A stretch of DNA of 9,293 nucleotides from Candidatus Cloacimonadota bacterium (GCA_030668345.1 DAOUUD010000055.1:1-9293), one strand, 5' to 3'; shown: positions 1-7,030, counted from the first letter of the stretch. Translations and numbers: made by a program. Notes: generated by a model not told the origin, from the sequence alone.

Positions 1-360
1 TATCACAGGAATGAAATCCGGAATGATATCGATCGGTGAAATGATATAAGCAATAATTCCTCCCACCATAAATTTCTGAGAAGATGGTACGCGCTTATCT
101 ACTGCTAATCGGCAGAGCAGTATGAAGAAATCTGGTAATGAGAGCAGGTATTCCGCAAATTTACTGCCGGTTTTTCCGCCTTTTTCATTAGCGAATTTCA
201 GGATTCTCTTTCTTAGAGTTTCATAAAATTTCATCTGCTTTTTATCTGAGAAAACAACTTTCTCATCGATCACTTTTTTCTCTTCTTTGGGAATTTCTTT
301 AGCTTTAACCTCTTCGATTTTGGGGTCTTCTGCCGGTTCGATCTTGATTTCTTTATTCAT
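1..360 (-). CDS. DUF1232 (YkvA-like) small membrane protein, C-terminus beyond window
   Basis: This gene was translated by hand from the minus strand, and 120 codons lie in the window. Residues 1-45 are a charged Lys/Glu-rich stretch. Residues 46-75 look amphipathic. Residues 76-100 contain a hydrophobic run and the basic segment VDKRVPSSQK. Residues 101-120 carry the DUF1232 signature, a hydrophobic helix followed by SPIDIIPDFIPVI, which in this family is normally followed by a Gly-x-x-Asp-Asp turn that is cut off here. The start is fixed by an AAGGAG Shine-Dalgarno sequence 6 nt upstream. DUF1232 proteins are small membrane-associated proteins with no established biochemical role. The charged N-terminal extension is probably cytoplasmic. 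It is the most downstream visible gene of the minus-strand cluster, so co-expression with the lipoprotein gene is plausible. Family assignment is confident, function is unknown. Confidence 0.85.
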   Translation of the reverse strand, partial: MNKEIKIEPAEDPKIEEVKAKEIPKEEKKVIDEKVVFSDKKQMKFYETLRKRILKFANEKGGKTGSKFAEYLLSLPDFFILLCRLAVDKRVPSSQKFMVGGIIAYIISPIDIIPDFIPVI

Positions 361-372
361 TATAATCTCCTT

Positions 373-429
373 TTATACAATAAATTCAATTCCTTTTTCA
401 TTCACATCATTTTTCTTGTATTCAACCAT
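373..429 (-). CDS. 18-codon small reading frame between lipoprotein gene and DUF1232 gene
   Basis: This short frame reads MVEYKKNDVNEKGIEFIV and ends in TAA. Its ATG follows an AGGAGG Shine-Dalgarno sequence with a 4-nt spacer, the strongest ribosome-binding site in the minus-strand cluster. The upstream lipoprotein gene ends 12 nt before the start. The stop codon sits 13-15 nt before the DUF1232 ATG and directly precedes that gene's AAGGAG motif, so ribosomes finishing here would be delivered to the DUF1232 start. It has no signal peptide or membrane segment and is mostly charged. It could be a leader peptide for translational coupling, a genuine micro-protein, or the relic of a longer gene. 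I recognise no family. Translation is inferred only from the ribosome-binding site and spacing. Confidence 0.4.
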   Translation of the reverse strand: MVEYKKNDVNEKGIEFIV

Positions 430-441
430 TGCTCCTCCTAT

Positions 442-1131
442 TTAATTGTAGATAACTATATTTGATTTTATAATTGAAATTTCAACATTATTAGAATTAT
501 AAACATAGCATTTTAGAGCAGCAATTCCAGATTGACTTCCAGCATACATTGTTACCGATGCAATACCATCAACAGATCGAACCGAAAGAGAATCGGTTGT
601 ATTATAGAGTATTCCATTTAAATTTGTGCCTTCGGGTCTGGATAATAATTTGAACCAAACATCATAATCTCTTTGAACATAAATTTCATTGCTGTCTAGA
701 AGAGCTACCTGAAACTCGAAGAAATCTGTTATGTAATTTTGACTAGATACAGAATAAAGGGAACTCACATCATCATAAAAGAAGTTAATGCTTGCTTCAA
801 TGGTTTCAGAATAATCATCGTTTGAGTACGCTGCAATACTATAAGAGTAATTGCCGATTGCCACTAACTCTGAATCTATAAGTGATGTTGTATTCTCAGG
901 TAATGTTTGATAATTTTCTTCCCATTCATTTTCACCAATTTTTCTATCGATTCGAAAACCTTCTTCAGCCGAACTGTTATCCTGCCAGGTTAAATGGATG
1001 CTTTCAAGATCGATCTGTTCTAAAGTAAAGTTTGATGGTTCGGTTAAACTATCATCAGGAGAAGTTGATACTTTAGTACACGATGATGTAATAAAAACAA
1101 CAAGTAATACAAACCAAATTTTTGTTTTCAT
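442..1131 (-). CDS. Predicted lipoprotein with fibronectin type III and Ig-like (Big-1-type) domains
   Basis: The protein is 229 residues from the chosen start. Residues 1-18 form a lipoprotein signal: MKTK, a hydrophobic core, then ITSSC with Cys18 as the likely lipidated residue. The -3 position is Thr rather than the usual Leu, so the lipobox is imperfect. Residues about 31-118 resemble a fibronectin type III domain, with the early IHLTWQD strand and the GFRIDRK and YSYSIAAYS strands. Residues about 136-229 fit an invasin/Big-1-like Ig fold: DVWFKLL, PEGTNLNG, SVDGIASVTMYAG, SGIAALK, ending in a beta-rich NIVIYN. The start at 1131 is chosen because GAGG lies 8 nt upstream and the signal peptide begins there. 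A 16-codon extension would run across a stem-loop. The protein probably sits on the periplasmic side or surface of the outer membrane. Its ligand is unknown, and adhesion or envelope structure is only a guess. Confidence 0.75.
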   Translation of the reverse strand: MKTKIWFVLLVVFITSSCTKVSTSPDDSLTEPSNFTLEQIDLESIHLTWQDNSSAEEGFRIDRKIGENEWEENYQTLPENTTSLIDSELVAIGNYSYSIAAYSNDDYSETIEASINFFYDDVSSLYSVSSQNYITDFFEFQVALLDSNEIYVQRDYDVWFKLLSRPEGTNLNGILYNTTDSLSVRSVDGIASVTMYAGSQSGIAALKCYVYNSNNVEISIIKSNIVIYN

Positions 1132-1152
1132 ATTCTTTACCTCAATATAAAT

Positions 1153-1178
1153 TGCGGAAGCCATTATTAACTTCCGCA
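1153..1178 (-). terminator. Stem-loop between valS and the lipoprotein gene; weak terminator or processing site
   Basis: TGCGGAAG (1153-1160) and CTTCCGCA (1171-1178) form a perfect 8-bp stem with a 10-nt loop, starting 9 nt after the valS stop codon in the minus-strand transcript. The sequence after the stem (AATTTATATT) is AU-rich but not a real U-tract, so this could be a leaky terminator, an RNA-processing or stabilising hairpin, or both. It would lower or uncouple expression of the lipoprotein and DUF1232 genes relative to valS. The stem is directly visible, the role is inferred. Confidence 0.5.
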
Positions 1179-1187
1179 TAGTTCCTA

Positions 1188-3845
1188 TTATTTCAAACCA
1201 GCTAGAAGTTCTCTGGTTTTATTAACTTTAGTCTCGATCTCAGAAAACTTCTCTTTCTCTTTTTGAACAATTTCTTCCGGTGCATTTGCAATAAACTTCA
1301 CATTATTCAATTTATCGGAAATCATTTTTAATTCTTTTTCTAATTTGATAAGCTGCTTTGTATTCTTCATTTTAAAAGTTTTCTTTATTTCTACTGTAAC
1401 ATATGTAAGTAATGTTGATATTTTAATATTTCTCACAGATGATGCTATGTATTCTTCACCAAATTTTGAACCAGAATTATATGTAATCTCAATTACGTTT
1501 GCAAGTTTCGAAAAGTAATCTTCATTATTTCTAATAACTTGTTCTTGATCAATAAGAATATCATCAAAAAGAAACCCCGTCTTAGTAATTATTGGAATAC
1601 CAATATCTTTCCGCATAGATCTGATTTCAGTAATTAATTCCTGAATTAGTTTCATATCCTCATCTATTTTTCTGTTTATCAAAGACTTATTCTGCTTTGG
1701 AAAAGTTGCCAGAACAATCGTTTCTTCATCCATAGGAAAATATTTTTTGATTCCTTGCCAAATTTCTTCAGCAATAAACGGCATTATTGGTTGAAGCAGT
1801 CGCATAGAATTTTGAAGAACATCTAAAAGAATATATTTGGTAGCTAATTGAGCTTTTTTATCTTCTTCATTATAAATCCTGTCTTTGGAAAGTTCCAGGT
1901 ACCAACTGCAGAATTCCTTCCAGATGAAATCCATCAGGATATTGGCAGCATCATTAAAGCGAAGAGATTCATAGTTCTTGCGTGTATCTTCGATAACTTC
2001 GTTCAACCTGCTGTATATCCATTTATCTGCCAATTCCAGCTTTAGTTCATCTCTTATTGGAAGACCTTCGATCTTTTCTGCATTCATCATTATAAAGCGA
2101 TAGGCATTCCATATTTTGTTAGCAAAATTCCGCCCTGTTTCCAGGATGGAATTGGAATAATAACTGTCCTGTCCTTTGGGACTGGCAAAGATAATGCTGA
2201 ATCGAAGTGCATCTGCTCCCACGTTCTCAATTATATCCAATGGGTCGGGTGAATTTCCCAGGGATTTGCTCATTTTTATTCCTTTCTCATCGCGAACCAT
2301 CCCGTGTAGAAGAACAGTATCGAAAGGTATTTTGTCTTTGAATTCAAGTGTAGCCATTATCATCCTGGCAACCCACAGGTAGATAATATCAGGACCTGTT
2401 ACCAGTAAATTAGTAGGCAGATAATATTCGAGTTCTTCCGTTTCTTCGGGCCAGCCAAAGGTAGAAAAAGGCCAAAGCCAGCTTGAGAACCAGGTATCAA
2501 GAACATCTTCATCCTGTTTAAATTCTTTATGACCGCACTTGGGACAGGTTGTCGGTTCCACTTTTGCAACCACGATCTCATCGCAGTTCTGGCAATAGTA
2601 AACCGGAATTCTGTGACCCCACCAGATCTGGCGGGAAATACACCAATCTCGAACGTTCTCCATCCAGTGATAATAAACCTTTGTCCATCTAGCAGGATGA
2701 AATTTAATAGTACCGTCTTTAACAACTTCAATAGCTCTTTTGGCAAGAGGTTTCATTTTAACGAACCACTGATCTGAAAGATATGGTTCAATGATCGTAT
2801 CGCAGCGGTAGCATTGACCTACAGCATGTTCATGAGTTTTTATCTTTCCCAGAAGTCCTTTTTCTTTTAATCCCTGAACGATCTTTTCACGTGCATCAAA
2901 CCTATCGAGTCCCACAAATTCTTTGCCAGCATTTTCATTCATCACGCCGTGTTCATCGATAACAATAACCTGCTCAAGATCGTGCCGCAAACCTATCTCG
3001 TAGTCGTTGGGATCGTGAGCGGGAGTAACTTTCACACAGCCACTGCCAAATTCCATATCTACAAATTCATCTGCAATGATCGGGATTTCACGTTCAATAA
3101 ACGGAAGAATAACGGTTTTCCCGATCAGGTCTTTATAGCGTTTATCTTTGGGATTAACAGCTACGGCTGTATCTCCCAGCATCGTCTCGGGGCGGGTTGT
3201 TGCCACTGTTACGTATCCATTTCCATCTTTGAAAGGATACTTCAGATCCCAGAGAAAACCCTTTTCATCTTCATGTTCTACTTCATCATTGGAAAGAGCT
3301 GTAACACAGCGTGGACACCAATTGATAATGCGTTTCCCCTTGTAGATAAGTCCTTTCTCATATAATGTTATGAACACTTCTTTCACCGCTTCAGAAAGTC
3401 CTTCATCCAATGTGAATCGCTGCTTTGTCCAGTCGCAGGAACATCCGAGCTGCTTGAGTTGTTCGATTATCAGACCACCTTTATTTTCCTTCCATTTCCA
3501 GATACGTTTTATCAGTTCTTCCCTACCTATCTCATGCCTGGTCTTACCCTCTTTTGCCAGTTCTTTTTCTACCATGTTCTGCGTTGCGATGCCTGCATGA
3601 TCAACACCCGGCAACCATAAGGTGGGAATTCCGGTCATTCTTTTGTAACGTATCATCACGTCCTGAAGAGTATTGTTCAGAACATGTCCCATGTGCAGGA
3701 TATTCGTAACATTCGGAGGAGGTATCAAAACCGTAAAAGGCTTTTTATCTATATCGATCTCAGGTGTAAAATATCCCTTTTCTATCCAGTGTTCATACCA
3801 CTTCTTTTCTATTTTTTGTGGTTCGTATTTTTTATTTATTTCCAT
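1188..3845 (-). CDS. valS: Valine--tRNA ligase (valyl-tRNA synthetase)
   Basis: This class I aminoacyl-tRNA synthetase charges tRNA-Val with valine in the cytoplasm and edits misactivated threonine. It is 885 residues, the usual bacterial length. The N-terminal Rossmann fold has PPPNVTNILHMGH with the HIGH-type motif HMGH at 51-54. The CP1 editing domain spans about 200-350 and includes TTRPETMLGDTAVAVNP at 217 onward and TPAHDPND near 274-281. Cys pairs that probably bind zinc are C177/C180 with C345/C348 and C418/C421 with C434/C437. The catalytic KMSKS is intact at 524-528. An alpha-helical anticodon-binding domain follows (about 570-760, with GRNFANKIWNAYRF). The end, about 820-885, is a Lys/Glu-rich coiled coil typical of ValRS that contacts the tRNA elbow. 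The start has AGGG about 9 nt upstream and lies 19 nt after the Nudix stop, so there is no room for a T-box leader and it is probably transcribed from upstream. Nothing is missing or broken. Confidence 0.98.
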   Translation of the reverse strand: MEINKKYEPQKIEKKWYEHWIEKGYFTPEIDIDKKPFTVLIPPPNVTNILHMGHVLNNTLQDVMIRYKRMTGIPTLWLPGVDHAGIATQNMVEKELAKEGKTRHEIGREELIKRIWKWKENKGGLIIEQLKQLGCSCDWTKQRFTLDEGLSEAVKEVFITLYEKGLIYKGKRIINWCPRCVTALSNDEVEHEDEKGFLWDLKYPFKDGNGYVTVATTRPETMLGDTAVAVNPKDKRYKDLIGKTVILPFIEREIPIIADEFVDMEFGSGCVKVTPAHDPNDYEIGLRHDLEQVIVIDEHGVMNENAGKEFVGLDRFDAREKIVQGLKEKGLLGKIKTHEHAVGQCYRCDTIIEPYLSDQWFVKMKPLAKRAIEVVKDGTIKFHPARWTKVYYHWMENVRDWCISRQIWWGHRIPVYYCQNCDEIVVAKVEPTTCPKCGHKEFKQDEDVLDTWFSSWLWPFSTFGWPEETEELEYYLPTNLLVTGPDIIYLWVARMIMATLEFKDKIPFDTVLLHGMVRDEKGIKMSKSLGNSPDPLDIIENVGADALRFSIIFASPKGQDSYYSNSILETGRNFANKIWNAYRFIMMNAEKIEGLPIRDELKLELADKWIYSRLNEVIEDTRKNYESLRFNDAANILMDFIWKEFCSWYLELSKDRIYNEEDKKAQLATKYILLDVLQNSMRLLQPIMPFIAEEIWQGIKKYFPMDEETIVLATFPKQNKSLINRKIDEDMKLIQELITEIRSMRKDIGIPIITKTGFLFDDILIDQEQVIRNNEDYFSKLANVIEITYNSGSKFGEEYIASSVRNIKISTLLTYVTVEIKKTFKMKNTKQLIKLEKELKMISDKLNNVKFIANAPEEIVQKEKEKFSEIETKVNKTRELLAGLK

Positions 3846-3864
3846 ATTATTTGTCCCTGTTTGT

Positions 3865-4392
3865 TTATAAATGTTTAATTTTTTTCACTTCTTCAATAAA
3901 ATACCTGTGTGATGGGAAAACAATGTACGGCAACTGATCCAGAGACATATAGCACGCTTCGGCTGCATCATCTCCAGCCTGAAGCTCACCTCCCGTTATC
4001 CGCATCAGAAATCCGAAGGAAATAACTTTTTCATAGATAGGTGAAAAATCCGGATAATAACCCAGGGATTCTTCGATCTCGCCAATTAACCCGGTTTCTT
4101 CCTGCATTTCCTCCACAGCACAATCCTCGGGATCCTGATCGATCTCGATATAACCGCTAGGAAGAGCCCATTTGCCAATTCCGGGTTCAAATTTTCTCTT
4201 GATTATCACTACTTCAGTTTTCTCATTTAAAATAACACATGCCGAAGCTGGAATGGGATTTTTGTAATATGTCCAGCCACAGTTATTACATTGCGGACGC
4301 AGTTTCTTTTCATAGTCGTTCTTATTTTCTAATTTGCTGCCACATTGAACGCAATAATTTATTCCTTTGTACCTGCTTTTATTAAAATCCAT
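3865..4392 (-). CDS. Nudix hydrolase with N-terminal zinc ribbon
   Basis: The protein is 175 residues. Residues 14-38 form a zinc ribbon with two Cys-x-x-Cys knuckles (C14/C17 and C35/C38). From residue 46 a Nudix fold begins. The Nudix box spans 80-102, from Gly80 to GL. It keeps the EExxEE-like acidic cluster (E94, E95, E98, E99) needed for metal binding, but the first consensus Glu is Gln86 and the consensus Arg is Glu94. This zinc-ribbon arrangement resembles NADH pyrophosphatase-like and related Nudix proteins that hydrolyse nucleoside diphosphates linked to another moiety. The SQPWPFPxS motif that marks classical NudC is absent, so the substrate cannot be named. The gene follows the radical SAM gene by 30 nt and precedes valS by 19 nt. 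The upstream sequence GGGAAAG is only a weak ribosome-binding site. Confidence 0.88.
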   Translation of the reverse strand: MDFNKSRYKGINYCVQCGSKLENKNDYEKKLRPQCNNCGWTYYKNPIPASACVILNEKTEVVIIKRKFEPGIGKWALPSGYIEIDQDPEDCAVEEMQEETGLIGEIEESLGYYPDFSPIYEKVISFGFLMRITGGELQAGDDAAEACYMSLDQLPYIVFPSHRYFIEEVKKIKHL

Positions 4393-4422
4393 TTTATTTC
4401 TTTCCCATGAAATTAAGTTTCA

Positions 4423-5505
4423 TTAATTCCACCACTTGATAAAGCTACGATAGAATACCCTGAACAGAGTTGGAATATCCATCAGCATATTTGTGTATGA
4501 AGCATTAGCCAGAGGGCAATAACATTCCTTGTTTTTAACTGATAATCGTTCCTTTTTCATCTTCTTATTGAACCATATTTTCCTTAAATTGTAGTCATTC
4601 TCACGCAAATTTCCAAGCGATTGTGCTTTAATACAGCAAATCCATACATCTCCCTCAGGTGAGATCTGTGCAGATGCGATACCGGAATAACAAGGAATAA
4701 CCTGTTTCCTATCTCTTAATATTTTTTTTACCAGGTTGTAATATTCAATCCTGAAAGCTTGTGTAATTTTATTCATACCGCTGAATTTTCCATTTTTGAT
4801 CCTGTGAATAAGATAATCAATTGCAGAGCGATAAGATATCATATCTGGGGTTATATTGGAATTCACAGTAGAAAGTTCGTTTCTCTCTTCAGCAATTTCG
4901 GTAATGTAAGAATCAGGTCCAAGCTGTATAAGTTCGTTGGCAATGCTGGAAAATTCCTTCACATTAAAGCGTGAAATAACCGTGTGAATACCAACCGTAA
5001 GGTTCTTATATTTGAGTTCTTTAAGTTTCTTGAAAGTTCTAATTATTTTATTATAATTTCCGGGAACCTGCCTGAGCTCGTCGTGCTGCTGGCCAATGCC
5101 ATCGATAGAAAGATTAATGATGATCTGAGTTTTAGGGCAATCCTTAGCTATGGCTATAACATCCTCAACGATCTTGCTGGTTAGTATGCCATTTGTAGGA
5201 ATATTAATGATCTTTGGCCGGGAGTATTTGTAAATTACTCTGCAGAGTTCTACCAGGTCTATTCGCAGGAACGGCTCACCTCCGCTGATAGTGATCCAGT
5301 AAGGTGATCTTCCCAGTTTCTTAAAGATGACTTTATATTCATCTATTGTAAGATTTTCTGCTTTCTTCTTCCAGATATTACATGTTTTACAGCGTGAATT
5401 GCAGGTGTAAAGCGCACTGATGGTATAATTCATCGGCATTAGTTTGGGAAACCCCAAACTTCGAAACATTCTGTAGGCTAATATTTTAGGTAATAATTCC
5501 AGCAT
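4423..5505 (-). CDS. Radical SAM protein with shortened SPASM/twitch-like C-terminal domain
   Basis: The protein is 360 residues. The radical SAM core has the Cys-x3-Cys-x2-Cys motif TCNSRCKTCNIW (C35, C39, C42), which binds a [4Fe-4S] cluster that cleaves S-adenosylmethionine, followed by the SAM-contacting SGGEP at 74-78 and later core strands such as NLSIDG (131-136). The C-terminal part has C272, then G285 and C290/C291, then C328 and C330. This partly matches the SPASM start (Cys, about 12 residues, Gly, 4 residues, Cys), but the later CxxC and following cysteines are missing. One auxiliary Fe-S cluster is plausible. The N-terminal 25 residues are hydrophobic and basic, and the C-terminal end (IPTLFRVFYRSFIKWW) is aromatic and could associate with the membrane. 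It sits 10 nt after the glycosyltransferase gene and probably belongs to the same pathway. The modified substrate is unknown. Confidence 0.88.
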   Translation of the reverse strand: MLELLPKILAYRMFRSLGFPKLMPMNYTISALYTCNSRCKTCNIWKKKAENLTIDEYKVIFKKLGRSPYWITISGGEPFLRIDLVELCRVIYKYSRPKIINIPTNGILTSKIVEDVIAIAKDCPKTQIIINLSIDGIGQQHDELRQVPGNYNKIIRTFKKLKELKYKNLTVGIHTVISRFNVKEFSSIANELIQLGPDSYITEIAEERNELSTVNSNITPDMISYRSAIDYLIHRIKNGKFSGMNKITQAFRIEYYNLVKKILRDRKQVIPCYSGIASAQISPEGDVWICCIKAQSLGNLRENDYNLRKIWFNKKMKKERLSVKNKECYCPLANASYTNMLMDIPTLFRVFYRSFIKWWN

Positions 5506-5515
5506 TTATTTACTC

Positions 5516-6421
5516 TCAATTCTTTTTTTCTACGTTCAGGTCTTTTGTAGAAGCTGCGATATCCCATTTATAAGGATTTTTCTTCATGATCTTAAAATCA
5601 TACCAACCCAGGAATCTACTCCATATTTCAAGGAAGGCAGTTCCAAATAAGAAAAATATTCTGGCAGGATGCTTCCTGATCTCCTGGCAAGCCAATTTGA
5701 GAAGAATACCTTTATCCTGTGAAACCACAGAATAATCCTGTGTCTTTTTCAACCACAGGTGCCCTGTTTCTATGCGTCTACGTTGTTTAATAAAATCAGA
5801 GATATTCTCCGGTCCTTTATTATAAACAACTGCATCAGGAATATATTTGAGTTCCAGTCCTTTTTCACGTATTATAGCTTCAATGCTTGCTTCATCCACA
5901 GCGCTATCGGGTGGGATCTTATCGAAAACACGGCGAAATGCCACCATCTCTCCTAATTTGGGCGAGATAAGAGCCATCTCGTGATGCAGGTTCCACAAAA
6001 GATTTACACTATAACCAATGAAAGTGGCAGGATCATTCACAGGTGTGGGTCGTCCGCCCGTCATGCCAATTTTTTCATTAAAGAACGGTTCAACCATCTT
6101 CTCGATCGTATCCGGTGCAGGAATCGTATCTGCACTTTCTATAACCAGTATATCCGATTTAGCATGCTCCAAGAAATTATTTATAGATGCGGATTTCCCG
6201 CAACGTTCCGGTTCACAGAGCAATTTTATTTTGGAATACTTTTTACAGTAATCCGAGACGATCTCATCGGTTCCATCGGTGGATGCTGTGGAAACAACAA
6301 TCATTTCTTCGATCTCTATCCTGTTGAGTTGCTGCGCTAGAAGCGCATCCAGTAGCTTACTGATATTAGCAGCTTCATTGAAAGCAAAAACACCGATACT
6401 GCAAACTAATTTATTCTTCAT
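5516..6421 (-). CDS. Family 2 glycosyltransferase
   Basis: The protein is 301 residues with a GT-A fold. The nucleotide-sugar binding start VFAFNEAANI lies at 11-20, with the STASTDGT loop at 44-51 and CGKSASIN at 74-81. The metal-binding DXD region reads IESADTIP at 94-101, with Ser-Ala-Asp in place of the common Asp-Ala-Asp. The catalytic-base region is VDEASI at 175-180. QRRRIETGH (213-221) corresponds to the acceptor-side QxxRW motif, with Ile for Trp. Residues about 252-272 form a hydrophobic segment (ARIFFLFGTAFLEIW) that probably anchors it to the inner membrane. It transfers a sugar from a nucleotide or lipid donor to an unknown acceptor. The start overlaps the end of nusB by 11 nt and no clear Shine-Dalgarno sequence precedes it, so translation probably depends on coupling to nusB. 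The gene directly upstream of the radical SAM gene suggests joint function. Confidence 0.9.
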   Translation of the reverse strand: MKNKLVCSIGVFAFNEAANISKLLDALLAQQLNRIEIEEMIVVSTASTDGTDEIVSDYCKKYSKIKLLCEPERCGKSASINNFLEHAKSDILVIESADTIPAPDTIEKMVEPFFNEKIGMTGGRPTPVNDPATFIGYSVNLLWNLHHEMALISPKLGEMVAFRRVFDKIPPDSAVDEASIEAIIREKGLELKYIPDAVVYNKGPENISDFIKQRRRIETGHLWLKKTQDYSVVSQDKGILLKLACQEIRKHPARIFFLFGTAFLEIWSRFLGWYDFKIMKKNPYKWDIAASTKDLNVEKKN

Positions 6422-6866
6422 TGTTTTCTTTATTATCTACATTTATTTCTTTTGCAACTGCGTTCAATACACCATTTATAAATTTACTGGAACTTCCTGA
6501 ACAGTATTTTTTTGCGATTTCGATAGCTTCATTCATAGCAATTGCTGGAGCAATCTCTGTTAATGACATTTCATATACAGCGATCCGCATGATGGATAGA
6601 TCTAATTTGGCTATCCTTTCAAATGTCCAATTTGTGGAATGTTCTTTGATTTTTTTGTCGATGATATCCAAATTTGAAAAGATGTTATTCAAGAGATCCT
6701 GAGCAAATTCAAATATCTTAGAATCTTCTTCGATCCCTTTATCAACAGCCATTTCCAGAAGTTTGTTCTTTAATTCTTTAGCATCAATCTGAAACTCATG
6801 TGTAACGAATTCCAGCGAATATATTGTTTGAACGGCAATCTCCCGTCCTTTTCTTCTAATGCCCAT
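6411..6866 (-). CDS. nusB: Transcription antitermination factor NusB
   Basis: The protein is 151 residues, all-helical, with the NusB fold. RRKGREIAVQTIYSLE lies at the N-terminus (4-19), and the core motif NWTFERIAKLDLSIMRIAVYEM at 79-100. NEAIEIAK (112-119) and SSSKFINGVLNA (125-136) close the domain. NusB binds the BoxA RNA element together with NusE (ribosomal protein S10) and supports rRNA antitermination in the cytoplasm. The acidic, Asn-rich tail (about 142-151) is variable in the family. The ATG is preceded by GGAG with an 8-nt spacer (CTGAATAA). It is the first gene of the minus-strand cluster, and its 3' end overlaps the glycosyltransferase start by 11 nt. Confidence 0.96.
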   Translation of the reverse strand: MGIRRKGREIAVQTIYSLEFVTHEFQIDAKELKNKLLEMAVDKGIEEDSKIFEFAQDLLNNIFSNLDIIDKKIKEHSTNWTFERIAKLDLSIMRIAVYEMSLTEIAPAIAMNEAIEIAKKYCSGSSSKFINGVLNAVAKEINVDNKENNEE

Positions 6867-6905
6867 TTATTCAGCTCCATAGCATATATCAAAAATTCAA
6901 AGACA

Positions 6906-6917
6906 CTTAAATTTAAG
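6906..6917. promoter_or_regulatory. Perfect 12-bp palindrome near the predicted nusB transcription start
   Basis: CTTAAATTTAAG is identical on both strands and lies just downstream of the predicted nusB -10 element, at about the expected transcription start. A repressor bound here would block that promoter. It immediately abuts a short hairpin (GCTTT at 6917-6921 with AAAGC at 6926-6930). AT-rich palindromes arise by chance, so an operator role is inference from position. Confidence 0.3.
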
Positions 6918-6922
6918 CTTTT

Positions 6923-6951
6923 ATTAAAGCAAGATTTTTCTGTTTTTTCAA
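6923..6951 (-). promoter_or_regulatory. Predicted sigma70-type promoter for the nusB cluster
   Basis: On the minus strand TTGAAA (6951 to 6946) is followed by exactly 17 nt and then TTTAAT (6928 to 6923). Each hexamer matches five of six consensus positions. Transcription would start near 6916, giving a leader of about 50 nt before nusB. No other promoter candidate with this quality was seen on this strand in the intergenic region. Confidence 0.6.
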
Positions 6952-6971
6952 AAAAGAGTAAATTTTTATAT

Positions 6972-7003
6972 TTGACAATAAATGGGGTTACTTTTCATAT
7001 AAA
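6972..7003 (+). promoter_or_regulatory. Candidate promoter for phoH
   Basis: TTGACA (6972-6977) matches the -35 consensus exactly. The best -10-like sequence downstream is TATAAA at 6998-7003, but the 20-nt spacer is longer than ideal. CATATA at 6996-7001 gives 18 nt but matches less well. An alternative is TATATT at 6967-6972 as the -10 with TTTTCA at 6945-6950 as the -35 (16-nt spacer). The promoter is somewhere in this stretch, but the exact element is not settled by sequence alone. Confidence 0.4.
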
Positions 7004-7023
7004 AAAGAAAATTGATTTCAGAA

Positions 7024-7030
7024 AAAGGAG
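7024..7030 (+). promoter_or_regulatory. Shine-Dalgarno site that sets the phoH start
   Basis: AAAGGAG lies 5 nt before the ATG at 7036. An in-frame upstream extension would place this site inside the coding sequence, so the ATG at 7036 is preferred. Confidence 0.8.

Noticed and set aside
1132..1179. Upstream extension of the lipoprotein gene by 16 codons
   Set aside because: It would lie across the stem-loop, place the hydrophobic signal away from the N-terminus, and lack a ribosome-binding site. GAGG is correctly spaced for the start at 1131.
2949..3365. 138-codon open frame antisense to valS
   Set aside because: valS is fully intact on the other strand. The antisense frame has a composition typical of a shadow and no domain signature.
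3846..3864. T-box leader for valS
   Set aside because: Only 19 nt separate the Nudix stop from the valS start, so there is no room for a T-box.
6917..6930. Hairpin GCTTT...AAAGC as an intrinsic terminator
   Set aside because: The stem is only 5 bp and AT-rich. It lies in a divergent promoter region with no gene running into it, so a terminator is not needed.
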